A DNA stretch of 13,651 bases from CAYFKJ01 sp964401845 (lineage in GTDB: Bacteria > Pseudomonadota > Alphaproteobacteria > UBA2966): positions 1-13,651 of the forward strand of contig CAYOAD010000111.1 in assembly GCA_964401845.1 (NCBI GenBank), given 5' to 3'. The position numbers were made by a program, and so were the translations under genes. This document shows positions 12,920 through 13,651 of the stretch, in pieces. How positions within the stretch are numbered: the first letter of the stretch is position 1; the number at the start of each line of letters is the position of its first letter. The notes under the pieces are model-generated. The model saw only the letters and a program-made list of their open reading frames with translations. It made no database searches and was not told where the DNA came from.

Positions 12920-13651
12920 ATGGCGATCGACGGCAGCGGTAACAGCGACGGCATCGCACGCCGTCTGCGGCTGGGCATGGTCGGCGGCGGGCAGGGCGCC
13001 TTCATCGGCGGCGTTCACCGCATCGCCTCGCGCATCGACGACCGTTACGAATTGGTGGCGGGCGCGCTGTCCTCGGAGGCGGAACGGGCCGCGGCCTCGG
13101 CCGCCGAACTCGGCATCGCACCCGAGCGCTCCTACGCCTCCTATGCGGAAATGGCCACGGCGGAGGCGGCGCGCGACGACGGCATCGACGTCGTCTCAAT
13201 CGTCACGCCCAACCACGTGCACCACGGGCCGGCCAAGGCCTTCCTCGAGGCCGGCATTCACGTCATTTGCGACAAACCGCTGACGACGAACCTGTTGGAC
13301 GCCATCGACCTGGCCCAGACCGTCGAGGGAACCGGACTGATCTTCGGCTTGACCCACAATTATACCGGCTACCCCATGGTGCGGCAGGCGCGTGACATGG
13401 TGCAGGCCGGCGAATTGGGTGAAATCCGCGTCGTACAGGCCGAATATCCCCAGGATTGGCTCAGCGAAAAAGTCGAGGATACCGGCCAGAAGCAGGCCGC
13501 CTGGCGCACCGACCCGGCCCAATCGGGACCGGCCGGCAGCGTCGGCGACATTGGCACGCACGCCTACAACCTGGCCTGCTTTATCACCGGCCTTGAGGTG
13601 ACGGAATTGTGCGCCGATCTCACCACCTTCGTGCCGGGCCGGGCGCTCGAC
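12920..13651 (+). CDS. Gfo/Idh/MocA family NAD(P)-dependent dehydrogenase (3' end off window)
   Basis: The first 244 residues of an oxidoreductase that normally has 340-400 are visible. The Rossmann motif is LGMVGGGQGAFIG (18-30). VSIVTPNHVHHGPA (92-105) is the family's TPxxxH segment, and CDKP (117-120) is the EKP-like motif with K119. H146 and N147 follow in LTHNY, and GDIGTHAYN (209-217) supplies the catalytic D210 and H214. These place it with sugar or inositol 2- or 3-dehydrogenases. GGGGGAGAGGG lies just upstream of the ATG at 12920. With the preceding isomerase it makes a two-gene unit, and more genes may follow beyond the right edge. About 15 residues precede the Rossmann strand, a little longer than usual. 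Confidence 0.92.
   Translation, partial: MAIDGSGNSDGIARRLRLGMVGGGQGAFIGGVHRIASRIDDRYELVAGALSSEAERAAASAAELGIAPERSYASYAEMATAEAARDDGIDVVSIVTPNHVHHGPAKAFLEAGIHVICDKPLTTNLLDAIDLAQTVEGTGLIFGLTHNYTGYPMVRQARDMVQAGELGEIRVVQAEYPQDWLSEKVEDTGQKQAAWRTDPAQSGPAGSVGDIGTHAYNLACFITGLEVTELCADLTTFVPGRALD

Noticed and set aside
1..13651. CRISPR arrays, tRNA/rRNA genes, riboswitches, toxin-antitoxin or phage modules
   Set aside because: I saw no regularly spaced repeats, RNA-gene signatures or relevant protein motifs on either strand.

Overview
The window looks like a piece of a high-GC proteobacterial chromosome, most likely an alphaproteobacterium. Codon third positions are strongly G/C, and the oxidative pentose genes resemble the Caulobacter xylBCD type. 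This placement rests on gene content and composition only. Almost all of it is an accessory carbohydrate, sugar-acid and cyclitol gene neighbourhood. I see no tRNA, rRNA, CRISPR array, intact insertion sequence or transcriptional regulator.

Left part (1-4921). A truncated sugar-phosphate cyclase of the 3-dehydroquinate synthase superfamily (EboD-like) reads off the left edge. Diverging from it is a three-gene operon: an SDR dehydrogenase and the two overlapping subunits of a split thiamine-diphosphate (ThDP) decarboxylase of the sulfopyruvate/phosphonopyruvate decarboxylase type. This operon runs head-on into a TIM-barrel amidohydrolase related to LigI and D-galactarolactone isomerase, and the two stop codons share two bases. 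Divergent from the amidohydrolase is an FMN-dependent 2-hydroxyacid dehydrogenase, preceded by a possible 8-codon coupled leader ORF.

Middle (4922-6415). This is a mosaic of six gene fragments. A REP-like hairpin stands before the 5' part of a REP-associated tyrosine (HUH) transposase, which is fused in frame to the C-terminal third of an ABC-transporter ATPase. Then come the signal peptide start of a solute-binding protein, an inverted N-terminal ATPase fragment (with Walker A), an inverted permease C-terminus, and the C-terminus of an aldose 1-epimerase. The order of pieces fits one ancestral permease-ATPase-binding protein operon that was broken and partly inverted. No intact transporter remains in the window.

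Right part (6506-13651). A PAPS-type sulfotransferase is followed head-on, with directly abutting stop codons, by a four-gene minus-strand operon: IlvD/EDD pentonate dehydratase, XylB-like SDR sugar dehydrogenase, SMP-30/gluconolactonase and a D-tagatose/D-psicose 3-epimerase-type isomerase. Together the first three can oxidise an aldose to its lactone, open it and dehydrate it to a 2-keto-3-deoxy acid. Across an AT-rich divergent intergenic region lies a plus-strand pair, a TIM-barrel sugar isomerase/epimerase and a Gfo/Idh/MocA dehydrogenase cut by the right edge.

The most notable points are the shattered ABC-transporter/RAYT mosaic, the REP-like hairpin beside the transposase fragment, and the co-location of a cyclitol-type cyclase, a split ThDP decarboxylase and an oxidative pentose module whose joint substrate is unclear.
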